DNA of 9,200 nucleotides, taken from contig JACQPS010000194.1 of assembly GCA_016207445.1 (NCBI GenBank), forward strand, positions 1-9,200, written 5' to 3'. This stretch comes from Gemmatimonadota bacterium (GTDB lineage Bacteria; Gemmatimonadota; Gemmatimonadetes; Longimicrobiales; RSA9). Numbering within the stretch: the first letter of the stretch is position 1; every line of letters starts with the position of its first letter. The notes beneath the pieces are model-generated. The model made no database searches. It worked only from the letters and a program-made list of their open reading frames with translations, and was not told where the DNA came from. This document shows, in pieces, positions 1 to 6,622 of the stretch. The position numbers and the translations under genes were made by a program.

Positions 1-3
1 AGG

Positions 4-110
4 TTCTGCAACGAGTTACGTCAGCGAGTCGGTTGCGCGGGCGTTGCACCTTCGAAACGAATCGTTCCGCCAGGGAACGAATCGTTACGAGGCTGCGCGG
101 ACGGCGAGGT
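4..110. repeat. Diverged direct repeat, copy A (downstream flank of the kinase gene)
   Basis: This copy matches the segment at 273-380 in collinear order. Shared exact words are gagttacgtc (13 and 282), gaaacgaatcgt (54 and 323), atcgttac (81 and 351) and acggcgag (101 and 371). Offsets are 269, 269, 270 and 270, so chance is unlikely even in GC-rich DNA. In copy B the same words span the stop codon and first 80 bases after the sensor-kinase gene. Copy A therefore looks like a second, decayed version of that gene end. The left edge lies at or beyond the window start, so its full extent is unknown. Confidence 0.6.
56..86. terminator. 13-bp inverted repeat after the decayed kinase tail (possible terminator stem)
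   Basis: The arms are AACGAATCGTTCC (56-68) and GGAACGAATCGTT (74-86), separated by a 5-base loop gccag. They pair over 13 positions with one central A:A mismatch. Each arm is itself a near-palindrome (AACGA-N-TCGTT). On the minus strand the hairpin begins at the TAA of the pseudogene fragment, the usual place for a terminator. There is no clear U-tract after it, so an intrinsic terminator is only possible; a protein-binding site is an alternative. The corresponding site in copy B (325-356) keeps only a degenerate version. Confidence 0.35.
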
Positions 111-270
111 TGCGCTCGACCCGCCCGATTCGTCGCCGCATCACGGCTGCGGTTCCGTGCCCGCGTCGAAGAGGTTCATGAAGGTTCTCCACGCTGACGT
201 GGACTGTGGCTCGAACGGCAGGTGGCATCACCACGATGCGTGCCGCACAGCGCCTTTCAACGTAAGACAT
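85..270 (-). pseudogene. Decayed remnant of a histidine-kinase C-terminus (HATPase end)
   Basis: A 61-codon open frame on the minus strand resembles the end of the neighbouring sensor kinase in the same frame, with gaps. MPPAV sits at the kinase's IPPDV, LHEPLRRGHGT at FEPFFSTRPDGT, AAVMRRRI at LGLAVAQRI, and VERNLAVRAAS-stop at VEVRLPLAVRAPV-stop. At DNA level the word ggttccgt (151 and 484) and the bases leftward of it on the transcript also correspond. About 20 codons between the G2 box and the C-terminus are missing, the G1 aspartate is lost and GTGLGL is destroyed. It cannot be a working ATPase domain. There is no convincing ribosome binding site. I read it as the relic of a partial tandem duplication; an unrelated spurious ORF is the alternative. 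Confidence 0.45.
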
Positions 271-272
271 AT

Positions 273-380
273 TCGTGCAATGAGTTACGTCGGCGAACCG
301 GTCGTGCGCACGCCTCGTCGGCGAAACGAATCGTGGTGTTCGGGGAATGGATCGTTACACCGGCGCGCGCACGGCGAGCG
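273..380. repeat. Diverged direct repeat, copy B (kinase 3' end and flank)
   Basis: This is the partner of the segment at 4-110, at an offset of 269-270 bp. It covers the last seven or so codons of the sensor kinase (LAVRAPV), its TAA stop at 355-357 and about 80 bases of downstream sequence. Copy B contains the intact gene end, so it is presumably the source or the better-preserved sister. The 354 bases left of the kinase contain these repeats and the kinase-tail relic; I see no intact gene, tRNA or other RNA there. Confidence 0.6.
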
Positions 381-2064
381 GCAAACGCACCTCCACGGTC
401 GTGCCCTCGCCCGACCGGCTGTCGACGCGAACCTCGCCGTGATGCGCGGCCGCGATACGCTGCGCGACCGCGAGGCCGAGACCGGTTCCGTCCGGCCGCG
501 TGGAGAAGAACGGCTCGAAGACGTGCTCCAGCACGTCGGGCGGGATGCCGCGTCCATTGTCGCTGATGGCGACGACGGCTTCGTCATCTTGGGTGCGCAC
601 GTGCGCGCGCGCGCACCCGCCCGATCCCAACGCCTGCGCCGCGTTGAGGAGGATATTGAGGAAGAGCTGCTCGAGGGCGCCGGCGTCGCCCTCGACGTGG
701 ATGGATTCGGCATTACCAGCGAGCGGCTCGAGCAGCGCGCCGCGTACCGCGAAGGCGGGCTGCGCCGCATGCAGCGCCGCGCGCAGCGGCTGCTGCAGAT
801 CGAGCGGGCGGAGCGTGATGCGTCCGCTGCGGGCGACGACGAGGGCGCCGCTCACGGTGCGGTCGAGGCGCGCGATCTCCTCGAGCGCGCCGCTCTGGAG
901 CTGCCGTAGCTCGGAGCCTTTGGGCAGTGCTTCCTCGACCATCTGGAGGTCGACGCGAATCGAAGTGAGCGGGTTGCGTATCTCGTGCGCGAGGGTGGAT
1001 GCGAACTCGCCCACCGCCGCCAGCGCTTCGCGCTGCGACAACTGCCGCAACGTACGCCGGAGGCTGTCAGTCATCGCGTTGAAGGAGCGCGCCACCCTGC
1101 CCACCTCGTCTTCGCCGCCGGACTCCACTTTGCGCTCGAGGTCGCCACGAGAAACCGCCTCCGCCGCGGTCGCCAGCCGCTCGAGGGAGCGCGTCATCCG
1201 CCCGGTCAGAGCGGCCGCCAGCGTGAGTCCCACCGCGGCCACGATGAGCAGCGCCCACACGCCGCGGCGCGCGGCCTGCTCGAAGGGGCGCGTGAACGGC
1301 CCCAGTGGCGCCGCTGCCACCAGCTCCAGCGGCAGCTCCTCGAGCGTGCGCCGCTGCGTGATCCACTCGTCGCCGGTCCACAGGAACCGCTCCCCCGCGA
1401 CCGCGGCCGGATCGAAGGGGAGCGGAAGCAGCGCCGCGCCACTGCCGCGGTCGAACGCCCCGAGCACCGCACCCGCGGCGGCGAGCGAGCCGAGGCGATC
1501 GCCGGTCAGAGCGCTCACGCGCACACCGGCCTCCAGAAGGCCCAGGGCACGACCCGACGCGCGCTCGTAAATGTTCAGACGGACGGACAACAGCGGATCG
1601 CCCGAGCCGAAGCTCGCGGATGCGGCCGCCGACCGATCGAGGCTCCAGAGGATGCGCTCGGCGTTATCACGGACCACCGCGCGCTCCACTGCCCGATCGA
1701 GGATCGTGAACAGGCTGTCGAGACTTGCAGGCTGCGGCGTGGCGGCACGGCCCGCTTCGCGGGAGCCGAGGCTTCGCTCCGTCGGGACGGCTTCGGTCGC
1801 GGCGAGCGCGCGCTGCACCGCGTCGTCTTCCGCGAGGAGGAGCAGATCGGAGCGAAGCCGGATCCAGCGCGCGCCGATCTCGGCCACGGTTCGGTCGAGC
1901 GCCTCGCTCACGCGTGCCTCGAGCAGCTCCTCACCGGAGCGAGCGGCGGTACGGGTCAGCCAAAGCCCGACCAGCGCGAGCGGAATCAGCGCGCCGGCCA
2001 ATACGACGAGGAGGATGCGCGTGCGAAAGGACACGATGCGGGGCATTGCGGGATCAACCCTCAT
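355..2064 (-). CDS. Membrane sensor histidine kinase (HAMP, HisKA, HATPase_c)
   Basis: Sensor kinase of a two-component system, predicted to autophosphorylate and pass phosphate to the response regulator encoded just upstream. Architecture over 569 residues: first membrane helix about 16-36; an extracytoplasmic sensor region of about 230 residues (37-267) with no recognised motif, perhaps a CACHE/PAS-like fold; second membrane helix about 268-287; a HAMP linker about 290-345; HisKA with phospho-acceptor His360 in LAHEIRNPLTSIR. The HATPase_c domain has an N-box around NILLNAAQ (480-486), G1 DNGRG (512-516), F-box FEPFF (526-530) and G2 GTGLGL (536-541). All catalytic boxes look intact. The chosen ATG overlaps the regulator's end by 11 nt and lacks a good Shine-Dalgarno. 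An ATG at 2046, 18 nt downstream, preceded by GAGGG, is an equally plausible start. The NtrB-like pairing with an NtrC-type partner is clear; the signal sensed is not. Confidence 0.95.
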   Translation of the reverse strand: MRVDPAMPRIVSFRTRILLVVLAGALIPLALVGLWLTRTAARSGEELLEARVSEALDRTVAEIGARWIRLRSDLLLLAEDDAVQRALAATEAVPTERSLGSREAGRAATPQPASLDSLFTILDRAVERAVVRDNAERILWSLDRSAAASASFGSGDPLLSVRLNIYERASGRALGLLEAGVRVSALTGDRLGSLAAAGAVLGAFDRGSGAALLPLPFDPAAVAGERFLWTGDEWITQRRTLEELPLELVAAAPLGPFTRPFEQAARRGVWALLIVAAVGLTLAAALTGRMTRSLERLATAAEAVSRGDLERKVESGGEDEVGRVARSFNAMTDSLRRTLRQLSQREALAAVGEFASTLAHEIRNPLTSIRVDLQMVEEALPKGSELRQLQSGALEEIARLDRTVSGALVVARSGRITLRPLDLQQPLRAALHAAQPAFAVRGALLEPLAGNAESIHVEGDAGALEQLFLNILLNAAQALGSGGCARAHVRTQDDEAVVAISDNGRGIPPDVLEHVFEPFFSTRPDGTGLGLAVAQRIAAAHHGEVRVDSRSGEGTTVEVRLPLAVRAPV

Positions 2065-3451
2065 CGGGGGGGTCCGCGACGGCCTCGTTCGGTTCGGGCT
2101 CCGTCCCCGAAGGATCTTCGATACCGTACTTCTTCAGCAGGCGCGCCAGGCGAGGTCGTGAGACACCGAGGATGCGGGCGGTGCGCGCGCGGTGGCCGCG
2201 GGTCGCCTTGAGCACCGCCGCGACATGCTCGCGCTCCACCTGCTCGAGCGACGCCATGCGAGGCGCCGCCAATACGGGCGCGACCTGCGCTGTCAGGCCC
2301 AGGTGGTCAGGGCGGATGACGTCGCCCGTGGCCAGCACCACCGCGCGCGTGAGACAGTTCTCCAGCTCGCGCACGTTGCCGGGCCACGCGTGCGCGAGCA
2401 GCGCATCGAGCGTGTCTCTGGCGAGGATGGGAGGCTCGCGCCCGACGGCCTGGCTGGCCTTGCGTACCAGATACTCGGCGAGAAGCGGGATATCACCCAC
2501 GCGCTGGCGCAAAGTCGGAACGGTGATCTCGACCACGCGCAGCCGGTAGTACAGATCCTCGCGAAACTCCCCTTTCGCAACCAGCCGCTCGAGGTCGCGA
2601 TGCGTCGCCGCGATGATGCGGGCCTCGGTGCGCTCGGGGTGCTCCGCGCCCACGGGATAGAATTCGTGCTCCTGGAGCACGCGCAGGAGCTTGGATTGGA
2701 AGTCGAGCGACGTGTCTCCGATCTCGTCCAGGAACACCGTTCCGCGGCCCGCCAGGGCGAAGCGGCCGCGCCGGTCGCTCGTCGCGCCGGTGAAAGAGCC
2801 CTTCACGTGCCCGAAGAGCTCCGACTCGAGCAGCGTGCTCGGTAGCGCGGTGCAGTTCACCGCGACGAACGGCTCACTCGCGTACGGAGAGCCGTTGTGG
2901 ATCGCGCGCGCGATCAGCTCCTTGCCGGTTCCGCTCTCGCCGCGGATGATCACGGTGGCGCGCGTCGACGAGACCTGCCCCACGACCTTGAAGATCTCGA
3001 CCATGCGCGGGTCGCGGCCCACCAGCCGGTCCGGCTCGTAGCGCGACTCGTCCACTTCGTCCGCCTGCGGCGTGCTCGCTCGCGCGGCGCGGTCCTCGAA
3101 GACTTTGTCGAGGACGCGGCGGAGCTGGTGCAGGTCGAGCGGCTTGATCAAGAAATCGACGGCGCCCTCGCGCATGGCGGCGGCCACGGTGGGGAGGTCG
3201 TCGTACGCCGTCATGAGCACGACATCGACGCTCGGGGCGCGCTCCCGGATGAGGCGCAGGAGCTCGAGTCCGCTCATGCCGGGCATGCGCACGTCCGACA
3301 GGATCACGTCGGGCGCGACGGCGGAAAGGCTCGCGATCGCCTTCTCGGCGCTCTCAGCCGTAAAGACCTCGCCCGCCTGCTGCGACAGCGCGCGCGAGAG
3401 CGATGCGCGGATGCGCGCATCATCATCGACGATCAGGACACTTCGCTTCAT
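2054..3451 (-). CDS. NtrC-type sigma54-dependent response regulator
   Basis: Phosphorylation-controlled bacterial enhancer-binding protein that would remodel sigma54-RNA polymerase by ATP hydrolysis. Of 465 residues, the receiver domain is 1-120 (acidic DDD near residue 9-11, phospho-acceptor Asp53 in LSDVRMPG, Thr81, Lys103). The AAA+ domain is about 140-385: Walker A GESGTGK at 171-177, sigma54-contact loop GSFTGA at 218-223 (Ser where the consensus GAFTGA has Ala), Walker B FLDEIGD with Asp242-Glu243, and sensor II GNVRELEN. A Fis-type helix-turn-helix ends the protein (about 409-442, ILGVSRPRLARLLKKYG). Start: the ATG at 3451 gives the canonical MKRSVLIVDDD; an in-frame TTG at 3469 would add six residues with no better ribosome site. 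This ATG itself has no good Shine-Dalgarno and overlaps the stop of a short leader ORF. It overlaps the kinase gene by 11 nt, so the two are co-transcribed partners. Confidence 0.96.
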   Translation of the reverse strand: MKRSVLIVDDDARIRASLSRALSQQAGEVFTAESAEKAIASLSAVAPDVILSDVRMPGMSGLELLRLIRERAPSVDVVLMTAYDDLPTVAAAMREGAVDFLIKPLDLHQLRRVLDKVFEDRAARASTPQADEVDESRYEPDRLVGRDPRMVEIFKVVGQVSSTRATVIIRGESGTGKELIARAIHNGSPYASEPFVAVNCTALPSTLLESELFGHVKGSFTGATSDRRGRFALAGRGTVFLDEIGDTSLDFQSKLLRVLQEHEFYPVGAEHPERTEARIIAATHRDLERLVAKGEFREDLYYRLRVVEITVPTLRQRVGDIPLLAEYLVRKASQAVGREPPILARDTLDALLAHAWPGNVRELENCLTRAVVLATGDVIRPDHLGLTAQVAPVLAAPRMASLEQVEREHVAAVLKATRGHRARTARILGVSRPRLARLLKKYGIEDPSGTEPEPNEAVADPPDEG

Positions 3452-3480
3452 CCCTGGCTCACTGGCCAAAGGCTTGCCAC
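3448..3480 (-). CDS. Possible 10-codon leader ORF translationally coupled to the response regulator
   Basis: On the minus strand a strong purine Shine-Dalgarno, GGAGGAGG (3490-3497), has no start codon of the regulator at usable distance. Nine bases after it lies a GTG (3478-3480) opening a 10-codon frame, MASLWPVSQG. Its TGA (3448-3450) overlaps the regulator's ATG (3449-3451) as ATGA. The regulator has no Shine-Dalgarno of its own at this ATG, so re-initiation by ribosomes finishing the leader would explain its translation. The peptide has no known motif and probably matters as a cis element. It could also be chance; the spacing and stop-start overlap are the evidence. Confidence 0.4.
   Translation of the reverse strand: MASLWPVSQG
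3464..3479 (-). promoter_or_regulatory. Weak sigma54-like -24/-12 element before the regulator
   Basis: Minus-strand TGGCAAGccttTGGCC has the invariant GG-N10-GC spacing and fits the consensus TGGCACG-N4-TTGC(A/T) at 9 of 12 positions. The deduced transcription start, about 3454, would leave only about three bases before the regulator ATG and would fall inside the leader ORF, which argues against it. The motif would allow autoregulation by the sigma54 activator. In GC-rich DNA such matches arise by chance, so this is a weak call. Confidence 0.18.
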
Positions 3481-3502
3481 AGGTATGTCCTCCTCCTTCT
3501 TC

Positions 3503-3603
3503 GGGATCGGGATGGGGATCGGGATGGGGATCGGGATGGGGATCGGGATCGGGCCGGGGCGCCTCCTGATGGACGCCCCGATCCCGATCCCGATCCCGAT
3601 CCC
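3503..3603. repeat. Hexamer array forming a long GGGATC/GATCCC inverted repeat
   Basis: Plus strand: eight hexamers GGGAT(C/G) run from 3503 to 3550, followed by a GC-rich centre and then four GATCCC hexamers (3580-3603). The right arm pairs with 3527-3550 over 24 bases with a single mismatch. An inner stem GGGGCG (3556-3561) / CGCCCC (3574-3579) closes a loop of about 12 bases. Extra left-arm units (3503-3526) permit slipped pairings. Both strands carry four or more GGG runs separated by three-base loops, the standard G-quadruplex pattern. The array begins 8 nt after the symporter stop and ends 5 nt before the leader ORF's Shine-Dalgarno. There is no U-tract, so it is not a classic terminator; it may be an attenuating, mRNA-processing or mRNA-stabilising structure and looks prone to length change. 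Confidence 0.85.
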
Positions 3604-3611
3604 GGCCGTGC

Positions 3612-5099
3612 TCAGGGAATGGCCGGCGGCATCTCGCCTGCCGGCGCCGTCTCGCGCACCACCTCCGGGTGCGTCTTTCGGACCATCCACCCGTTCAAGG
3701 CGAGGAAGAGCGCGAGCGCGATGCCCCACTGGATCAGCACGCTCCCGACTCCATAGGTGCCGAGCAGCGGCTGCGCGCGCACCTGCCAGAACCACCACAC
3801 GACCAGCACGAGCGCCTGCACCACGGCGAGGCCGATCACCCACTCCCACCATCGGCCGATGCGGATGTCCGAATCGCGCGTGTTCACCAGCGTCTCGCGG
3901 AAGCGGCGCACGCCGTAGCGCAGCACGGCCAGCGCGAAGAACAGGCCCGACACCATGAGGGCGACGCCCCAGACGAAATCCTGGTTCAGGAAGATCTGCT
4001 CGCCATCCGTCCAGCGCGTGTCCACGGCGGAGGGGAGCCCCAGCAGGAAGCCGATCGTGCCGACCAGTGCGATGGCCTTGCCGCGGCGCACACCGCCATC
4101 CTCAAGCACGCGCGTGGCCAGCTCGACCATCGAGATCAGGCTGGTCCAGGCCGCGAAGAACAGCGCCAGGAAGAAGAGCACCATGAAGACGCGACCGCCC
4201 GGCATGCGCGCGAACAGCTCCGGCACCCACACGAAGGTGAGCCCCGTGTTGCCCGCGCCCACGATCTGGTTGGCCGCATCCGGCATGAGCGAGAACACCG
4301 TGCACAGCACCATGATGCCGGCCAGCAGCGAGACGGAGTTGTTGCCGAAGCCCAGCACGAAGGCGTTCAGCGCCGTGTCCTCGCGTTGCCGCAGGTAGAT
4401 CGCATAGGTCAGGATCAGGCCCCAGCCCGCGCCCGTGTCCCACGCGTTTTGCGTGAGCGCTTCCAGCCAGACGCGGTAATTCGACAGTCCTTCCCAGCTG
4501 GGCGTGAAGAGGAAGCTCAACCCGCGCTCGGCGCCCGGCAGCGTGACCGCCCGGATCGCCAGCACCAGGACGAGCAGGAACAGCGTGGGGATCATGATGC
4601 GTGCGGCCGCCTCGATGCCGCGCACGCCGCGCGCCACCACCAGCACGCCGACGCCGAGCGCGATCGCCTGCCAGAACGCGGCGGAGGGCGAGAAGGCGAA
4701 CCGCTCCCAGAGCGCGCCCGGTGTCGGGCCGGGCAGCTCGCCCGCGAGCGCCGCCCACAGGTAGCGCAGGGTCCAGCCCGTGACCACCGCGTAATAGAAC
4801 ATGATCGCGATCGAGGTCCACGCGACCCATGCACCCATCCATGCGAAGCGCCGCCCCATCAGCTTGGCGAAGGTGCCCACCGGCCCGTAGCGCGTGGCTT
4901 TGCCCGCCGCGAACTCGACCAGGATCAGCGGCACCGACCAGAGCAGCAGGAAGATCACCCACGCGACCAGGAACGAGCCGCCGCCGTTGGACGCCGCCAC
5001 GCGCGGGAATCGCCAGATGTTGCCCGTCCCGACCGCCATGCCCAGCATGGCGGCCAGCATCGCCCAGCGGCTGGAAAAGTGTGCGACCCGCTCCGTCAT
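3612..5099 (-). CDS. NSS/SNF-family sodium:amino-acid symporter (LeuT fold)
   Basis: Inner-membrane carrier, 495 residues, predicted to couple uptake of an amino acid or related amine to Na+. TM1 carries the family signature GNIWRFP (26-32) followed by NGGGSF. Numbering coincides with LeuT here: Gly20, Ala22, Val23 and Asn27 (Na1/Na2 ligands) are kept and LeuT Asn21 is Met. TM3 has FYYAVVTGWTL, with Tyr113 at LeuT Tyr108. TM8 AAWTS (316-320) keeps the Thr-Ser pair of Na2. An ungapped TM6 alignment puts Gln227 at LeuT Gln250, Asp231 at Thr254 and Gly233 at Ser256; in TM7 Asn263 matches Asn286 and Ser267 matches Glu290. About 11-12 hydrophobic segments are visible, with a short charged cytoplasmic C-tail. 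The ATG overlaps the peptidase stop (ATGA); GAGGA at 5109-5113 gives a usable ribosome site. The substrate cannot be fixed from sequence. Confidence 0.95.
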   Translation of the reverse strand: MTERVAHFSSRWAMLAAMLGMAVGTGNIWRFPRVAASNGGGSFLVAWVIFLLLWSVPLILVEFAAGKATRYGPVGTFAKLMGRRFAWMGAWVAWTSIAIMFYYAVVTGWTLRYLWAALAGELPGPTPGALWERFAFSPSAAFWQAIALGVGVLVVARGVRGIEAAARIMIPTLFLLVLVLAIRAVTLPGAERGLSFLFTPSWEGLSNYRVWLEALTQNAWDTGAGWGLILTYAIYLRQREDTALNAFVLGFGNNSVSLLAGIMVLCTVFSLMPDAANQIVGAGNTGLTFVWVPELFARMPGGRVFMVLFFLALFFAAWTSLISMVELATRVLEDGGVRRGKAIALVGTIGFLLGLPSAVDTRWTDGEQIFLNQDFVWGVALMVSGLFFALAVLRYGVRRFRETLVNTRDSDIRIGRWWEWVIGLAVVQALVLVVWWFWQVRAQPLLGTYGVGSVLIQWGIALALFLALNGWMVRKTHPEVVRETAPAGEMPPAIP

Positions 5100-6616
5100 G
5101 CGATCGTGTCCTCGAGGTAGGTGATGACGCGCTCGAACGAGAGCGGTTTGCCGCTCACACGGCGCGCGACGGTGTCGGCGTCGTCGCGCAGCCCGACGGC
5201 GAACAGCTCCAGCAGGAAGGGCGCGGCCCGGGGATTTCGGAACCAGTCTTCATCGAACGCGTCGCGCAGCGCCTGCACCAGCACACTGTGGAGCGCCCAC
5301 GCCCGCAGGTAGCGCGCGCAATAGAAGCGGGGGTCGACGTCGTCCAGGTAGGCCGCCGGGTCGTGACGCAGCGCGGTCGCGGTCGTGACGATTTCGGCGT
5401 AGCGAGACGGCATGCCGGCGAAGTCGCGGCCGCCGTGCAGCTCGAGCTCGTAGAGCAGCTTGCCGGCCTGACGGCGCAGGTGGACCAGATCGACCAGCGT
5501 GGCCAGCCGGACGAACTCGCGGCACGCTTCGCCTTTCAGCGCGAGATACCGCTCGAGCCAGACCGGGTCCGTCGTGAGTCGCTCGAACAGGCGCGCATAC
5601 GCCTCCGTCACGGAAGCATCGCCCAGCACGCGGTCCTCGAACGTCAGCGCGGGGTCCACGCGCCCGAAGTGCTGCGCGTGCCCCAGCTCGTGGAAGAACG
5701 CGAACCAGTCCCGCCAGCCGCCGGTGGGCGAGATGACCAGGAACACCTCCTGCGGCACGCGGATCGGCGCGCAGAAAGCGCGCGCCCACTTGGCCGGGCG
5801 CATCTCGAGGTCCAGCCGCACGCGACCCTCGGCCTCGAGCTCGAGGCCCAGCTCGCCGAGCTGGCGCTGCGCCAGCGCCAGCGGCTCCGCGACCGCGAAA
5901 TGTGCGTCGAACCACGGCGCCCGCTCGAGCCGCATCCGGTCCGCGGCCCGCGCCTCGCCCGGCTTCAGGCCCAAGCGCCGGGGGAGCTCGTACGTCAGCA
6001 GGTCGCGGTACAGGTGCTCCGTGACCTCGAGCATCTCGGCGGCGTCTCCCGCCAGCGCCTCCAGATCGATCGCATTGAGCTGCCTCCAACCGCCCACGTA
6101 GTCCCCGCCCACCGCCCCCGCGTACGCGTCCCACTCGCGCTGGAAGCGCTCGCGGTCCACGCGCTCGATCTCGCGCAGCGCCTCGAGCCGCGCCCGCTCG
6201 ATGCGCCAGCGGCGCTGCGCGTCCTCCGTCGCAGCCATGGCCGCGCTGGCCTGCCGATACGGCACCCGCTCGCTGTCGATGACGAGCTCCTTCGCGGCCT
6301 CCCACGCCAGTCGCTCCTCCATCACTTTCCCCACGGCCATCTCGGCCCGGGAGGTCAGCAGGAACTCGCGCAGATGCCGGCAGCGTCGTTCCTCGTCCGA
6401 CTCGGTGGCGCGTGCCGGACTTTCGCTGCCTCGGGGCGTGGCAGGAGGCGACGCGCCGGCGAGCTCGGCGAGAACGTCGTCCTGGAAGAGATCGGAATAG
6501 CGCGAGTAAATCTCGGCGAGACGAGGATGGGGCTCGAGCCCGGCGAGGGCGCGATACTGCTCGCGGCTGAGGTCGATCCAGAACTCCTCGGCGCGGCGCG
6601 GAAGCTCCGGATCCAT
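5096..6616 (-). CDS. M3-like zinc metallopeptidase (putative oligopeptidase)
   Basis: A 506-residue soluble protein with the zinc motif HELGH (309-313) and a second glutamate 25 residues later (Glu338 in SVTEAY). This is the HExxH...E spacing of M3 oligopeptidases (thimet oligopeptidase, oligoendopeptidase F). Expected role: cytoplasmic trimming of short peptides to amino acids. There is no signal peptide or membrane segment. It is shorter than typical M3 enzymes (about 600-700 residues). The N-terminal two thirds are highly charged and helical and I do not recognise them; the region 130-165 is rich in Arg/Glu. The gene starts 6 nt after the synthetase stop with only a poor ribosome site (GGGTAG), and its stop overlaps the symporter start, so it is embedded in the operon. 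A family-level assignment is well supported; substrate and exact subfamily are not. Confidence 0.8.
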   Translation of the reverse strand: MDPELPRRAEEFWIDLSREQYRALAGLEPHPRLAEIYSRYSDLFQDDVLAELAGASPPATPRGSESPARATESDEERRCRHLREFLLTSRAEMAVGKVMEERLAWEAAKELVIDSERVPYRQASAAMAATEDAQRRWRIERARLEALREIERVDRERFQREWDAYAGAVGGDYVGGWRQLNAIDLEALAGDAAEMLEVTEHLYRDLLTYELPRRLGLKPGEARAADRMRLERAPWFDAHFAVAEPLALAQRQLGELGLELEAEGRVRLDLEMRPAKWARAFCAPIRVPQEVFLVISPTGGWRDWFAFFHELGHAQHFGRVDPALTFEDRVLGDASVTEAYARLFERLTTDPVWLERYLALKGEACREFVRLATLVDLVHLRRQAGKLLYELELHGGRDFAGMPSRYAEIVTTATALRHDPAAYLDDVDPRFYCARYLRAWALHSVLVQALRDAFDEDWFRNPRAAPFLLELFAVGLRDDADTVARRVSGKPLSFERVITYLEDTIA

Positions 6617-6622
6617 GCGCGA

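Noticed and set aside
200..260. Possible tRNA-like segment (ggctcgaacggca)
   Set aside because: Only the T-loop-like word is present; no acceptor stem, anticodon arm or proper pairing could be found.
157..909. 250-codon plus-strand frame starting in the left intergenic region
   Set aside because: Mostly antisense to the kinase ATPase domain; no ribosome site and biased composition.
3503..3603. CRISPR or telomere-like array
   Set aside because: Units are six bases, uninterrupted by unique spacers, and arranged as opposed arms, which fits a simple-sequence hairpin and not CRISPR.
3448..3852. Minus-strand frame encoding a GIGIGIGIG...PIPIPIPI repeat peptide through the hexamer array
   Set aside because: The repeat protein is simply the translation of the hexamers in one frame; it begins inside the symporter without a ribosome site. 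Only its last ten codons, which have their own Shine-Dalgarno, are kept as a possible leader ORF.
3669..5120. 483-codon plus-strand open frame opposite the symporter
   Set aside because: His/Arg/Gln/Asp-rich antisense shadow of hydrophobic membrane-helix codons; no domain is visible.
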